DNA from: Firmicutes bacterium AM31-12AC
Lineage (GTDB): Bacteria > Bacillota > Clostridia > Lachnospirales > Lachnospiraceae
Length of the DNA stretch: 41,411 bases
Assembly (NCBI GenBank): GCA_003480425.1
Contig: QUJA01000025.1
Coordinates: 1-41,411, forward strand
Direction of reading: 5' to 3'
In this document: positions 1-8,510 of the stretch, piece after piece
How positions within the stretch are numbered: the first letter of the stretch is position 1
How the letters are laid out: each line of letters opens with the position of its first letter
Position numbers and translations under genes: made by a program
Notes under the pieces: generated by a model
The model's input: the letters and a program-made list of their open reading frames with translations, nothing else
The model's database searches: none
What the model was told of the DNA's origin: nothing

Positions 1-78
1 TGGCTTTTTTTGCTCGCAAAAAAGCCACTAAACTCCGTCCCTATCTGCTCCACTAAACTCCGTCCCTATCTGGCTCTA
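1..78. repeat. Palindromic border repeat, copy 1 (cut by window edge)
   Basis: The right half of the long palindrome that recurs through the window. GGCTTTTTTTGC pairs with GCAAAAAAGCC at about 2-27 and is followed by ACTAAACTCCGTCCC. A second ACTAAACTCCGTCCC tail follows at about 52-68. The left arm lies outside the window. The repeat overlaps the 3' end of the AraC gene, so it may supply that gene's terminator. Confidence 0.8.
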
Positions 79-919
79 ATTTATTTTCATTTCTCCAGTT
101 TTTTGGTGATACCCCATAAACATTTTTAAATGCACGTGAAAAATGTAGCTGATTCGGATATCCTACTGCATTTCCAATATCTGCGATTGAGAGTGAAGTG
201 AGTTTTAAAAGCTCGGCAGCTTTGGTCATGCGATATCTAATCAGAAATTCTTGAGGGGAACGTCCAATTGTATCATGAAAGATCTTTCCGAAATAGCTTC
301 GATTCAATCCGCAGGAAGCGGAAATATCTTCTACAGAAATATCATTTTGAAAATTCTGCTCGATATAAGAAAGAGCTTCTTTGACATAAAAGTCCCGAAT
401 ACTTCCGTTTTGCTTTACGTGAACTGTTGCAGCAGAACGCATAAAATAATCTAAAAACAGATATAGGTGTCCGATCAAATGAAATGGGGATTCTTCAGGA
501 TGCCGACTTAGATAAAGCATTTCATCCATCATCTGATTGCGAAGTTCTTTTGAACTGGCATGATAAACCGGATGATTCCGGCTCAGACCTGCGGTTGTAA
601 CAATCGCACGGGCACGAAGACCATCGAATTCTACCCAGGTGTATTCCCACGGAAGCGTGGAATCAGCAATATAAGTCGTAACCTGTCCGGGGAAAAGCAT
701 GAAGCCTTGTCCGCTTTTTACCTGCCAAGTGAGGGTGTTTCCGTTTTCGTCATCTGCGTGTAATGTTCCTGTTCCGGAAATTACATAATGGAAAATGTAA
801 TGATTTCTTGCGGCAGGACCAAAAGAATGTGCCGGTGCACATTGTTCCCATCCATATTGATATAATCCAAGATCAACAAAATTTTCATTTGGGAATACGG
901 AAAAAAGTAAATCGCTCAT
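53..919 (-). CDS. AraC-family transcriptional regulator of the sugar locus
   Basis: A 288-residue AraC/XylS-type regulator. The N-terminal half (about residues 20-150) reads as the cupin-like sugar-sensing domain of MsmR/RafR-type regulators, with HYVISGTGTLH and a GFMLFPGQ turn. The C-terminal ~100 residues hold two helix-turn-helix motifs, ending in the family signature around IADIGNAVGYPNQLHFSRAF. The start at 919 is preceded on the minus strand by an AGAGGTGA ribosome binding site. The gene is divergent from the ABC transporter and galactosidase genes, so it is probably their sugar-responsive activator. The ligand is inferred from the neighbours (an alpha-galactoside such as raffinose or melibiose) and is not shown by the sequence. 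Confidence 0.9.
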   Translation of the reverse strand: MSDLLFSVFPNENFVDLGLYQYGWEQCAPAHSFGPAARNHYIFHYVISGTGTLHADDENGNTLTWQVKSGQGFMLFPGQVTTYIADSTLPWEYTWVEFDGLRARAIVTTAGLSRNHPVYHASSKELRNQMMDEMLYLSRHPEESPFHLIGHLYLFLDYFMRSAATVHVKQNGSIRDFYVKEALSYIEQNFQNDISVEDISASCGLNRSYFGKIFHDTIGRSPQEFLIRYRMTKAAELLKLTSLSIADIGNAVGYPNQLHFSRAFKNVYGVSPKNWRNENKLEPDRDGV

Positions 920-948
920 TTAAATCACCTCTGGTATCATTATATATC

Positions 949-993
949 AAAATGCTAGATAACTTCAATATATGATAGAAAAAATAGCATTTT
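949..993. promoter_or_regulatory. Inverted repeat in the divergent control region, candidate AraC operator
   Basis: AAAATGCTA at 949-957 is exactly inverted as TAGCATTTT at 985-993, 27 bases apart, between the divergent AraC gene and the transporter operon. It is the clearest dyad in this 224-base gap. An AraC-type regulator is the obvious candidate to bind it. I see no strong -35/-10 pair for the operon, which fits an activator-dependent promoter. Confidence 0.4.
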
Positions 994-1143
994 ACTATAA
1001 AACATAAAAAATACGGATATTTATAGTCGCATAAAGATATGTTAGAATTTATTTATCAAATAGAAAACCCGAACAAAGAGACCAAAAAATATTCCGGAAT
1101 GTGTCAAAATGAAAGGTGTATGGTAAAAGGAAGGAGTAAGGAA

Positions 1144-2436
1144 ATGTATAAGAAGAGTAATCGAATCATCTGCATAGGACTGATGTTTTGCATGACTTCG
1201 GCAATGATACTTGGAGGCTGTGGACAGAAGAGCGATAGCAGTGGAAAAATAGAAATCGAGCTTGTGCAGTATAAACCGGAAGCGGTGAAAACATTTGAAA
1301 AAATTGAAGAAGAATTCAATGCAACTCATGATGATATTCATTTAACAATTGAATCTCCGAATGATGCGATGACAGTACTTAAGACACGTTTTATCCGAGA
1401 GGACGCACCGGATATTATTGGAATCGGAGGAGACGTCAATTTTTCTAACTTTATTGATTCTGATATGCTGATGGACATTTCAGATTATGAAGGGCTGGAT
1501 TCTATCAAACAGGCATATTTGGACATCGACAAGGCACTTGAATTTGTGCCGGAGGATGGTGTATATGCTGTGCCATATGTGGCAAATGCAGCAGGAGTTT
1601 TGTATAACCGAGAAATGTTTAAGGAACATGGATGGGAAATTCCGGAAACGTGGGATGAATTTGTTGCTCTCTGTGATCAGATTCAGAGTGAAGGAATCCA
1701 GCCATTGTATTTTGGATTCAAAGATACGTGGACATGTCTTGCACCTTGGAATGCGATTGCGGTGGATCTTGCACCGGCAGATGTCTGCCGTCAGGTGAAT
1801 AAAGGGGAGACAACATTTTCAGAAGAATACAGAGAAGTGGCGGAAAAGATAAAAGCGCTGCTTGAATATGGACCAAAAGATCCTTTCGCTTATGATTACA
1901 ATGGAGCTTGTACAGCATTTGCAAATGGAGAATCTGCAATGTATACAATCGGAAGTTATGCAATCCCACAGATTCAGACAGTAAACCCGGATATGGATAT
2001 CGATTCCTTTGTAATGCCTGCCAATGATGATGCATCGGAGAATAAATTGAATTCCGGTGTCGATCTTCAGTTCAGTGTTATGAAAGACTGTAAGAATAAA
2101 GAAGCAGCATATGAAGTACTTGATTTTCTTTTGAAAGACGAAAATGTACAGAGTTATCTGGATGAACAGAAAGCAGTTCCTTGTAAAGAAGGAGATTTTG
2201 AACTTGCTTCAACACTTGATGGAGTGAAATCTTTTATAGAAGAAGGACGAATGGCAGATTATCAGGATCACTATTATCCTTCAGAGATGTCAGTAGATGC
2301 ACAGGTTCAGACATTCCTTATGAAGGGGGATGTAGATGCATTCTTAACAAAGTTTGATAAAGACTGGAAGAGATATAACCGTGATATCATCCGTAAAGTT
2401 GAAGACTATGAGAAAGAACATGCAAACGAAGATTAA
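1144..2436 (+). CDS. Sugar ABC transporter substrate-binding lipoprotein (CUT1)
   Basis: A 430-residue extracellular solute-binding protein of the carbohydrate uptake family. The start at 1144 is preferred over the open frame at 1039 because GGAAGGAGTAAGG lies just upstream and the protein then opens with a normal lipoprotein signal: MYKKSNR, a hydrophobic stretch, and the lipobox LGGC ending at the cysteine to be lipidated. The body has the usual family-1 features, including an IIGIGGDVNF region and GVLYNREMFKEHGWEIPETWDEF. It starts an operon with two permeases and a GH36 alpha-galactosidase, so the cargo is probably raffinose-family oligosaccharides. That specificity is inferred from context. 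Confidence 0.93.
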   Translation: MYKKSNRIICIGLMFCMTSAMILGGCGQKSDSSGKIEIELVQYKPEAVKTFEKIEEEFNATHDDIHLTIESPNDAMTVLKTRFIREDAPDIIGIGGDVNFSNFIDSDMLMDISDYEGLDSIKQAYLDIDKALEFVPEDGVYAVPYVANAAGVLYNREMFKEHGWEIPETWDEFVALCDQIQSEGIQPLYFGFKDTWTCLAPWNAIAVDLAPADVCRQVNKGETTFSEEYREVAEKIKALLEYGPKDPFAYDYNGACTAFANGESAMYTIGSYAIPQIQTVNPDMDIDSFVMPANDDASENKLNSGVDLQFSVMKDCKNKEAAYEVLDFLLKDENVQSYLDEQKAVPCKEGDFELASTLDGVKSFIEEGRMADYQDHYYPSEMSVDAQVQTFLMKGDVDAFLTKFDKDWKRYNRDIIRKVEDYEKEHANED

Positions 2437-2453
2437 GGAAGGGGTATTCAAGC

Positions 2454-3332
2454 ATGGGAAAGAAATCAATGAGTGGAAGAAAAAAGACATTTCTTCTGAT
2501 TACGATTCCAATCGTGGCACTGTTTTTCTGTTTTAATACATTGCCATTGATCAAAGGTGTGATTTATAGTTTTACAAATTTTAAAGGCTATGGAAGTTTT
2601 GACTGGGTAGGTCTTAGAAATTATCAGGATTTGTTTACAGACAGCAGAGTCGGAGGATCTTATCTGTTTACATTTAAATTAGCAATCGTAGCTACAATTG
2701 TAACAAATGTAATCAGTCTGATCCTGGCACTTGGACTGAACAGCAAAATTAAATTTAAGAGTGCATTTCGTGGTGCATACTTTATTCCAAATGTTCTAGG
2801 AGCGTTGGTTGTAGGATATATTTTCAATTACTTCTTCACATACATTCTTCCGGCTTTCGGGGAAATGATTGGAAGTGAGACACTTTCTTCCAGCATGCTG
2901 TCCAGTACAAAACTGGCATGGATCGCAGTTGTAATTGTATGTGCATGGCAGGCAATTGCGATGAATACAATCATTTACATTTCAGGACTTCAGACAGTTC
3001 CGGAAGATGTTTACGAAGCAGGAGCAATTGATGGTGCAACAGGATGGAATAAGTTCAAGCATCTGACATTCCCGCTTATTATTCCATTCTTCAGCATTAA
3101 CATGGTGCTTTGCGTGAAAAACTTTCTGATGGTATTTGATCAGATTATGGCATTGACAAAGGGCGGTCCGGCGCAGAGTACAGAATCCATTTCTTATCTG
3201 ATTTATAACAATGGTATGAGCGGCGGTCAGTTTGGATTCCAGAGTGCAAACGCAGTGATATTCTTTATTGTTATTGTTGTAATTTCTGTATTACAGATGA
3301 CGATCACAGGGAAAAAGGAGGAGCAGCTGTAA
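2454..3332 (+). CDS. Sugar ABC transporter permease (MalF/MsmF-like)
   Basis: A 292-residue inner-membrane permease with six predicted membrane segments. Its cytoplasmic EAA loop, EAGAIDGATGWNKFKHLTFP, docks onto the ATPase. It starts 17 bases after the binding-protein gene with an AAGGAAGGGG ribosome binding site and overlaps the next permease by one base (TAATG), so the two are translationally coupled. It forms one half of the heterodimeric CUT1 channel. Confidence 0.93.
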   Translation: MGKKSMSGRKKTFLLITIPIVALFFCFNTLPLIKGVIYSFTNFKGYGSFDWVGLRNYQDLFTDSRVGGSYLFTFKLAIVATIVTNVISLILALGLNSKIKFKSAFRGAYFIPNVLGALVVGYIFNYFFTYILPAFGEMIGSETLSSSMLSSTKLAWIAVVIVCAWQAIAMNTIIYISGLQTVPEDVYEAGAIDGATGWNKFKHLTFPLIIPFFSINMVLCVKNFLMVFDQIMALTKGGPAQSTESISYLIYNNGMSGGQFGFQSANAVIFFIVIVVISVLQMTITGKKEEQL

Positions 3333-4177
3333 TGGAAAAAATGAAAATAAAAGAACGGGTAAATTGGCCGGTAACAATTTTACTTTTACTTGGGTTGCTC
3401 ACAGTTGCATTTCCATTGTATATGACAATTGTAATTGCATTGAAGAAACCTTCTGAGATGACAAATAGCATCAGCGGAATCCTTTCATTGCCAAGTCATT
3501 TTAGTCTGGAAAATTTTGCAGAGGCAATGCGGGTGACAGATTTCTGGCATTCGCTTGGAAACAGTGTGCTTATCACGCTTGTAACAGTTGTACTTTCCAT
3601 TCTGATTCATTCTCTTCTCGGATATGCAATCGGAAGAAATAAAAAGAGTAAATTTTATAAATTGATCTATTTCTATGTTGTCAGCGGAATGTTTGTTCCA
3701 TTTGCAATTTTGATGATGCCTGTTGTAAAGCAGACAGCACAGATGGGGCTGGCGAATAGAGCAGGAGTTATTATTCTGTATGTTGTATTCTATATGCCGA
3801 TGAATGTGTTGCTTTATTCCGGATATCTGACGAATATCCCGTTGGCATTGGAAGAGGCAGCCTGCGTGGATGGTGCAAGCACATGGAAAACTTATTGGAA
3901 AATTGTATTTCCAATTATGAAACCAATGCATGCGACAGTTGCAGTTCTGACAGCACTCGGCACATGGAACGATGTAATGACACCACTTGTAATTATGTCA
4001 GGCTCAGGAAGCGGAAATACACTGCCATTGGCACAGTTGACCTTCCAGACACAGTTTGGAACAAACTATAATCTGGCATTTGCATCTTATCTGTTGGCAT
4101 TGCTTCCGATTCTGGTATTCTATCTGATTTGTCAGAAGCATATCCTCAATGGAGTTGTAAACGGAGCGGTGAAATAA
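3332..4177 (+). CDS. Sugar ABC transporter permease (MalG/MsmG-like)
   Basis: A 281-residue permease and partner of the preceding gene. It has six membrane segments and an EAA loop at EEAACVDGASTWKTYWKIVF. The start codon overlaps the upstream stop in TAATG, with GGAGGAGC as ribosome binding site. No ATP-binding subunit follows or exists elsewhere in the window. In many Firmicutes CUT1 systems an unlinked, shared MsmK-type ATPase serves several transporters, and that is the likely arrangement here. Confidence 0.93.
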   Translation: MEKMKIKERVNWPVTILLLLGLLTVAFPLYMTIVIALKKPSEMTNSISGILSLPSHFSLENFAEAMRVTDFWHSLGNSVLITLVTVVLSILIHSLLGYAIGRNKKSKFYKLIYFYVVSGMFVPFAILMMPVVKQTAQMGLANRAGVIILYVVFYMPMNVLLYSGYLTNIPLALEEAACVDGASTWKTYWKIVFPIMKPMHATVAVLTALGTWNDVMTPLVIMSGSGSGNTLPLAQLTFQTQFGTNYNLAFASYLLALLPILVFYLICQKHILNGVVNGAVK

Positions 4178-4225
4178 TAAAAATTAGAAATAAGTTTTTG
4201 GTCGCACATAGTGTGAACAGTAAAA

Positions 4226-4271
4226 ATAGCGAAGCAGGAGCAAAAAAGTAATGAAACCCTTGCTTCGCTAT
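4226..4271. other. Inverted repeat between the permease and galactosidase genes
   Basis: ATAGCGAAGCA (4226-4236) is exactly inverted as TGCTTCGCTAT (4261-4271), 24 bases apart, just upstream of the galactosidase ribosome binding site. It may modulate the ratio of transporter to enzyme expression by mRNA processing or attenuation. There is no T-run after it, so it is not a classical terminator. A degenerate half (TGTGAACAGTAA, 4212-4223) of the 31-nt hairpin repeat seen at 17995 lies immediately upstream. Confidence 0.5.
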
Positions 4272-4296
4272 AATAGAAAAAAGGAGTATTTTAGGT

Positions 4297-6486
4297 ATGG
4301 GAATTATATATTGCGAGAAAGATAGGACATTTACATTACAGACAAAAAATACGACATATCAGATGCAGGTGGACCAATATGGATTTTTGCTTCATCTGTA
4401 TTATGGAAAAAAGACAGAAGGATGTATGGATTATCTTCTGACACATTATGACAGAGGATTTTCGGGAAATCCGTATGATGCAGGAGAAGATCGTACTTAT
4501 TCTATGGACGTACTTCCGCAGGAGTTTCCTTGCTATGGAAATGGCGATTTCAGAAGCACCGCATTTGTAGTTGAAAATGCAGACGGAAGCATGAGCTGTG
4601 ATCTTCGATACAAGAGTCATACAATCCTTAAGGGAAAATATAATCTGAAAGGACTTCCGGCAGTTTATGCAAGTGATGAAGAAGCACAGACACTGGAAAT
4701 TTTGATGGAAGATCCGGTGACAGGAGTTATGGTGATTCTGCTTTATGGTGTTCTTTCAGAGTTGGATATTATTACAAGAAGTGTGTGCATAAAAAATGAA
4801 AGTAATGGGAAAATCTATCTGAACAAAATAGAGTCTGCAAGTTTAGATTTCCTTTATGGAGATTATGAACTTCTAACATTTTATGGTAGACATGCGATGG
4901 AGCGAAATGTCCAGAGAGTTCCGGTAGTGCATGGAACACAGAAAATCGGAAGTGTCAGGGGGACTTCCAGCCATCAGTATAATCCGATGATGATCCTTGC
5001 TGAGAGAAAAACGACAGAAGATAAAGGAAACTGTTATGCGATGTCCTTTGTATACAGTGGATGCTTCCAAGGGGAAGTGTTAAAGGATCAATTAAATCAG
5101 ACGAGAATGATGCTTGGACTTCAGGAGGAAGCTTTTCGTTATCCGCTAGAGAAAAATGAGATGTTCAAGGCACCGGAAGTAATCTTATCCTATTCTTCAC
5201 GAGGAATGAACCAATTATCTCAGAATCTGCATCAGTGTATCAGAAAGCACATTTGCAGAGGAAAATATAAAGAGCAGGTTCGTCCTGTATTGATTAATAG
5301 CTGGGAAGCATCTTACTTTGATTTCACGGGAGATACAATCTATGAGCTTGCAAAAGCGGCAAAAGAAGTAAACATTGATATGCTTGTTATGGATGATGGC
5401 TGGTTTGGAAAACGTGATGATGACAACAGCGGACTGGGTGATTGGTTTGTGAATGAAAAGAAACTTGGCGGTACACTTGGAAATCTGATTGAGAGAATCA
5501 ATGATCTTGGCGTGAAGTTTGGTATCTGGATCGAGCCGGAGATGGTTTCAGAAGACAGTGAGCTCTATCGAAAACATCCGGATTGGGCATTGACGATTCC
5601 GGGAAGAAGGCCGGTCAGAAGCAGAAATCAGCTCGTACTTGATTTTTCAAGAAAAGAAGTTGTAGATGAAATTTATAGCCAGATTTGCAAGGTATTAGAT
5701 CAGGGAAATATTGAATATGTAAAATGGGATATGAACCGAAGCTTGATGGACATCTATTCAGCGACTACGAAAGACCAGGGAAGAGTGTTACATGATTATG
5801 TGCTGGGACTTTATGATTTTCTGGAGCGTCTTGTACAGAGATATCCGAATCTTTTGATTGAAGGCTGCAGTGGCGGAGGGGGAAGATTTGATGCAGGGAT
5901 GATGTATTATACTCCGCAAATCTGGTGCAGCGATAATACAGATGCAATTGACAGACTACAAATCCAGTATGGAACATCCTTTGGTTATCCGGTGTCAGTA
6001 GTTGGCTCTCATGTATCAGCTGTTCCGAATCATCAGACAGGAAGAAAAACTCCGCTTCATACAAGAGGAGTTGTGGCAATGTCCGGAACCTTTGGATATG
6101 AGCTGAATCTTATGAATCTTTCGGAAGAAGAGAAACAGGAGATCAGAGAACAGATTGCAGAATATAAAAGCTATGCGCCAATCATTCAGAACGGATTATA
6201 TTATCGTTTATCTAATCCGACAGAGGAAGAAATCTGTGCATGGGAGTATGTTTATACTGATGAAAAAGAGCAGAGCAAAGTACTTTTAAATATAGTAATG
6301 CAGGCAATCCACGGAAATATGACAGTAAATTATGTTAAGCTTCAAGGACTTGAAGAAGCAGCCGTGTATCGGGAAGAGAAGAGTGGAAAAAGGTATACCG
6401 GCTCAGCACTTATGTATGGAGGTATGCCATTGCCTGTGGAATTGGGAGAATATCAGGCATATCAGTATTGTTTTGTGAGGGAATAA
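4297..6486 (+). CDS. Alpha-galactosidase, GH36
   Basis: A 729-residue cytoplasmic enzyme (no signal peptide) that releases terminal alpha-1,6-galactose from raffinose-family sugars or melibiose (EC 3.2.1.22). The length and architecture are those of the bacterial tetrameric GH36 group: an N-terminal beta domain to about 320, then a TIM barrel, then a small beta domain. The nucleophile is D478 in YVKWDMNRS and the acid/base is D546 in WCSDNTDAIDR. The GCSGGGGRFD loop between them is also typical. The start at 4297 follows AAAGGAG. It sits downstream of the sugar importer and next to an amylosucrase-like enzyme, which could handle the sucrose left after galactose removal. Confidence 0.95.
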   Translation: MGIIYCEKDRTFTLQTKNTTYQMQVDQYGFLLHLYYGKKTEGCMDYLLTHYDRGFSGNPYDAGEDRTYSMDVLPQEFPCYGNGDFRSTAFVVENADGSMSCDLRYKSHTILKGKYNLKGLPAVYASDEEAQTLEILMEDPVTGVMVILLYGVLSELDIITRSVCIKNESNGKIYLNKIESASLDFLYGDYELLTFYGRHAMERNVQRVPVVHGTQKIGSVRGTSSHQYNPMMILAERKTTEDKGNCYAMSFVYSGCFQGEVLKDQLNQTRMMLGLQEEAFRYPLEKNEMFKAPEVILSYSSRGMNQLSQNLHQCIRKHICRGKYKEQVRPVLINSWEASYFDFTGDTIYELAKAAKEVNIDMLVMDDGWFGKRDDDNSGLGDWFVNEKKLGGTLGNLIERINDLGVKFGIWIEPEMVSEDSELYRKHPDWALTIPGRRPVRSRNQLVLDFSRKEVVDEIYSQICKVLDQGNIEYVKWDMNRSLMDIYSATTKDQGRVLHDYVLGLYDFLERLVQRYPNLLIEGCSGGGGRFDAGMMYYTPQIWCSDNTDAIDRLQIQYGTSFGYPVSVVGSHVSAVPNHQTGRKTPLHTRGVVAMSGTFGYELNLMNLSEEEKQEIREQIAEYKSYAPIIQNGLYYRLSNPTEEEICAWEYVYTDEKEQSKVLLNIVMQAIHGNMTVNYVKLQGLEEAAVYREEKSGKRYTGSALMYGGMPLPVELGEYQAYQYCFVRE

Positions 6487-6520
6487 ATATATCAAATTGT
6501 TGATAATGAAATAGAAAGTG

Positions 6521-8367
6521 ATGAGAAATGTGAATAATATAGAAAAAATATTTACGCAGCGTATGGAAAAGCATCAGGATGAACTGCGCTGGCTTTACAT
6601 GGAGTTGTATGGAAATGATGCAATGTATGCAGAACTTTGTAAGCAGATGTATGATTATTATTCAAAGCGTGGCACAGAATTAAAAAAGAGAGATGCTAAG
6701 AAAGAGAAGAATCCTGACTGGTTTAAAGAAAAAGAAATGCTTGGCATGATGTTATACATTGATAACTTTGCCGGCAATCTGAAAGGTGTAGAGAAAAAGT
6801 TACCATATTTAAAAGAGTGTAATGTAAATTGTATTCATCTTATGCCATTTTTGGATACTCCGAAAGGAAAATCAGATGGCGGATATGCAGTGGCAGATTT
6901 CAGGAAGGTGAGGCCGGACCTTGGAACGATGAAAGATCTGGCAAGATTGACAGAAAAATGTCATGAAAATGATATGAATGTGTGCATGGATTTTGTGATG
7001 AATCATACTTCAGAGGAACATGAGTGGGCAAAGCGTGCAAGAGCCGGTGAAGGGGAATATATGAGCCGGTATTTCTTCTATGATAACGGAGAGATTCCAG
7101 CAAGATATGAAGAAACGGTTCCACAGGTGTTCCCGACAACAGCACCTGGAAACTTTACATGGCTTCCGGAAATCGGTCATTATGTGCTTACGACATTTTA
7201 TCCGTATCAGTGGGATTTAAATTACCGCAATCCAAGAGTATTTAACGAGATGATGTATAATTTCCTTTTCCTTGCAAACCAGGGAATGGATATCATCCGA
7301 ATTGATGCAGTTCCCTATATTTGGAAAGAACTTGGAACAAGCTGTCGAAATCTGAAAGAAGTACATACAATTGTAAGAATGATGCGCATGATTGCGGAAA
7401 TCGTCTGCCCGAGTGTGATACTGCTCGGTGAAGTTGTTATGGAGCCGGAAAAAGTGGTACCTTATTTTGGGACAGTCGAAAAACCGGAATGTCATATGCT
7501 ATATAATGTTACAACAATGGCAACAACGTGGAACAGTATTGCAACAAGAGATATCCGGCTTTTGAAGAAGCAGATGGACATTGTAAGTCGTTTGCCGAAG
7601 CAATATACATTTTTAAATTATCTTCGTTGCCATGATGATATTGGCTGGGGACTTGATTTTGATACCATGAAGCAATGGGGAATGGAAGAGCCTTCTCATA
7701 AACGTTATCTGAATGATTATTCACAGGAAAGATAGAAGGAAGTGTCAGCCGCGGAGAATTATATAATGACGATCCTGTAACACAAGATGCAAGATTTTGC
7801 GGAACGACAGCGTCTATGTGTGGAATTGAAGCAGCGGGATTTGAAGGCAACAAAGAGAAAATGCAGATAGCGATACAGGAAGATTTGATGTTGCATGCTT
7901 ATATGTTGACACAGTCGGGAATTCCGATGCTTTATAGTGGAGATGAGTTAGGACAGGTAAATGATTATAGTTATAAAGAAAATCCTGAAAAAGTATCTGA
8001 TTCACGGTATCTCCACAGAGGAGCATTCCAGTGGACACTTGCAGATAAGAGGAAAGATCTTTCTACCGTACAGGGACAATTATTCCAGATGTTGAACCTC
8101 CTGGAACAGATTAGAAGACAAGAAAAAATCTTTTCTCAGGAAGCGGAAGTGTATACTTATGATGTTCACAATGACAGCATTTTAGGAATACTTAGAGAAT
8201 ATAAGGGCGAGCGTTTCATAGCACTGTTTAATTTCAGTGAGAGAGAGCAGACAGCGTGGATGCAGGAAGAAGGAATTTTCAGAAATCTGGTGAATGGTGA
8301 GATTATAGAAGTGAAAGATCCGGTTTTAAAGGGGTATGATTTTGTCTGGATGAAATATAAAGTGTGA
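6521..8367 (+). pseudogene. Amylosucrase-like GH13 enzyme, interrupted by a one-base frameshift near 7720
   Basis: Two frames join into one ~615-residue protein if a single T is restored in GATTATTCAC near 7720. The first frame then continues as DYFTGKIEGSVSRGELYNDD and runs on to 8367. The product resembles amylosucrase/sucrose phosphorylase-type GH13: nucleophile D262 in IIRIDAVPYIW, acid/base E304 in LLGEVVMEP, transition-state D372 in RCHDDIGW. The likely substrate is sucrose or a sucrose-containing oligosaccharide released by the neighbouring alpha-galactosidase. The total span is exactly one base short of whole codons. A sequencing error is as likely as true inactivation. The ribosome binding site is weak, and GTG at 6518 is an alternative start. 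Confidence 0.85.
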
Positions 8368-8376
8368 AATGTTGGC

Positions 8377-8440
8377 GACCAATGGGGCGGGGTTTAGTTT
8401 GCTTTTGCGAGCAAAACACAAACCCGTCCCCATTTGGCTC
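8377..8440. repeat. Palindromic border repeat, copy 2 (divergent)
   Basis: GGGGCGGGGTTTAGTTTGC, then TTTTGCGAGCAAAA, then CAAACCCGTCCCC: an imperfect hairpin at about 8384-8431 flanked by ACCAATGG and ATTTGGCTC. It lies between the sugar locus and the following unrelated gene, where a terminator is expected. Confidence 0.7.
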
Positions 8441-8510
8441 TCTGTAAACATAAAAAAATGTTGCATAATGAAACATGGCAGTGTATACTAAAAGAAAAAG
8501 CGGTGATTCT

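Noticed and set aside
6521..8367. Programmed ribosomal frameshift in the GH13 gene
   Set aside because: No slippery heptamer or downstream pseudoknot is evident, GH13 enzymes are not known for this, and the same one-base defect recurs in four unrelated genes.
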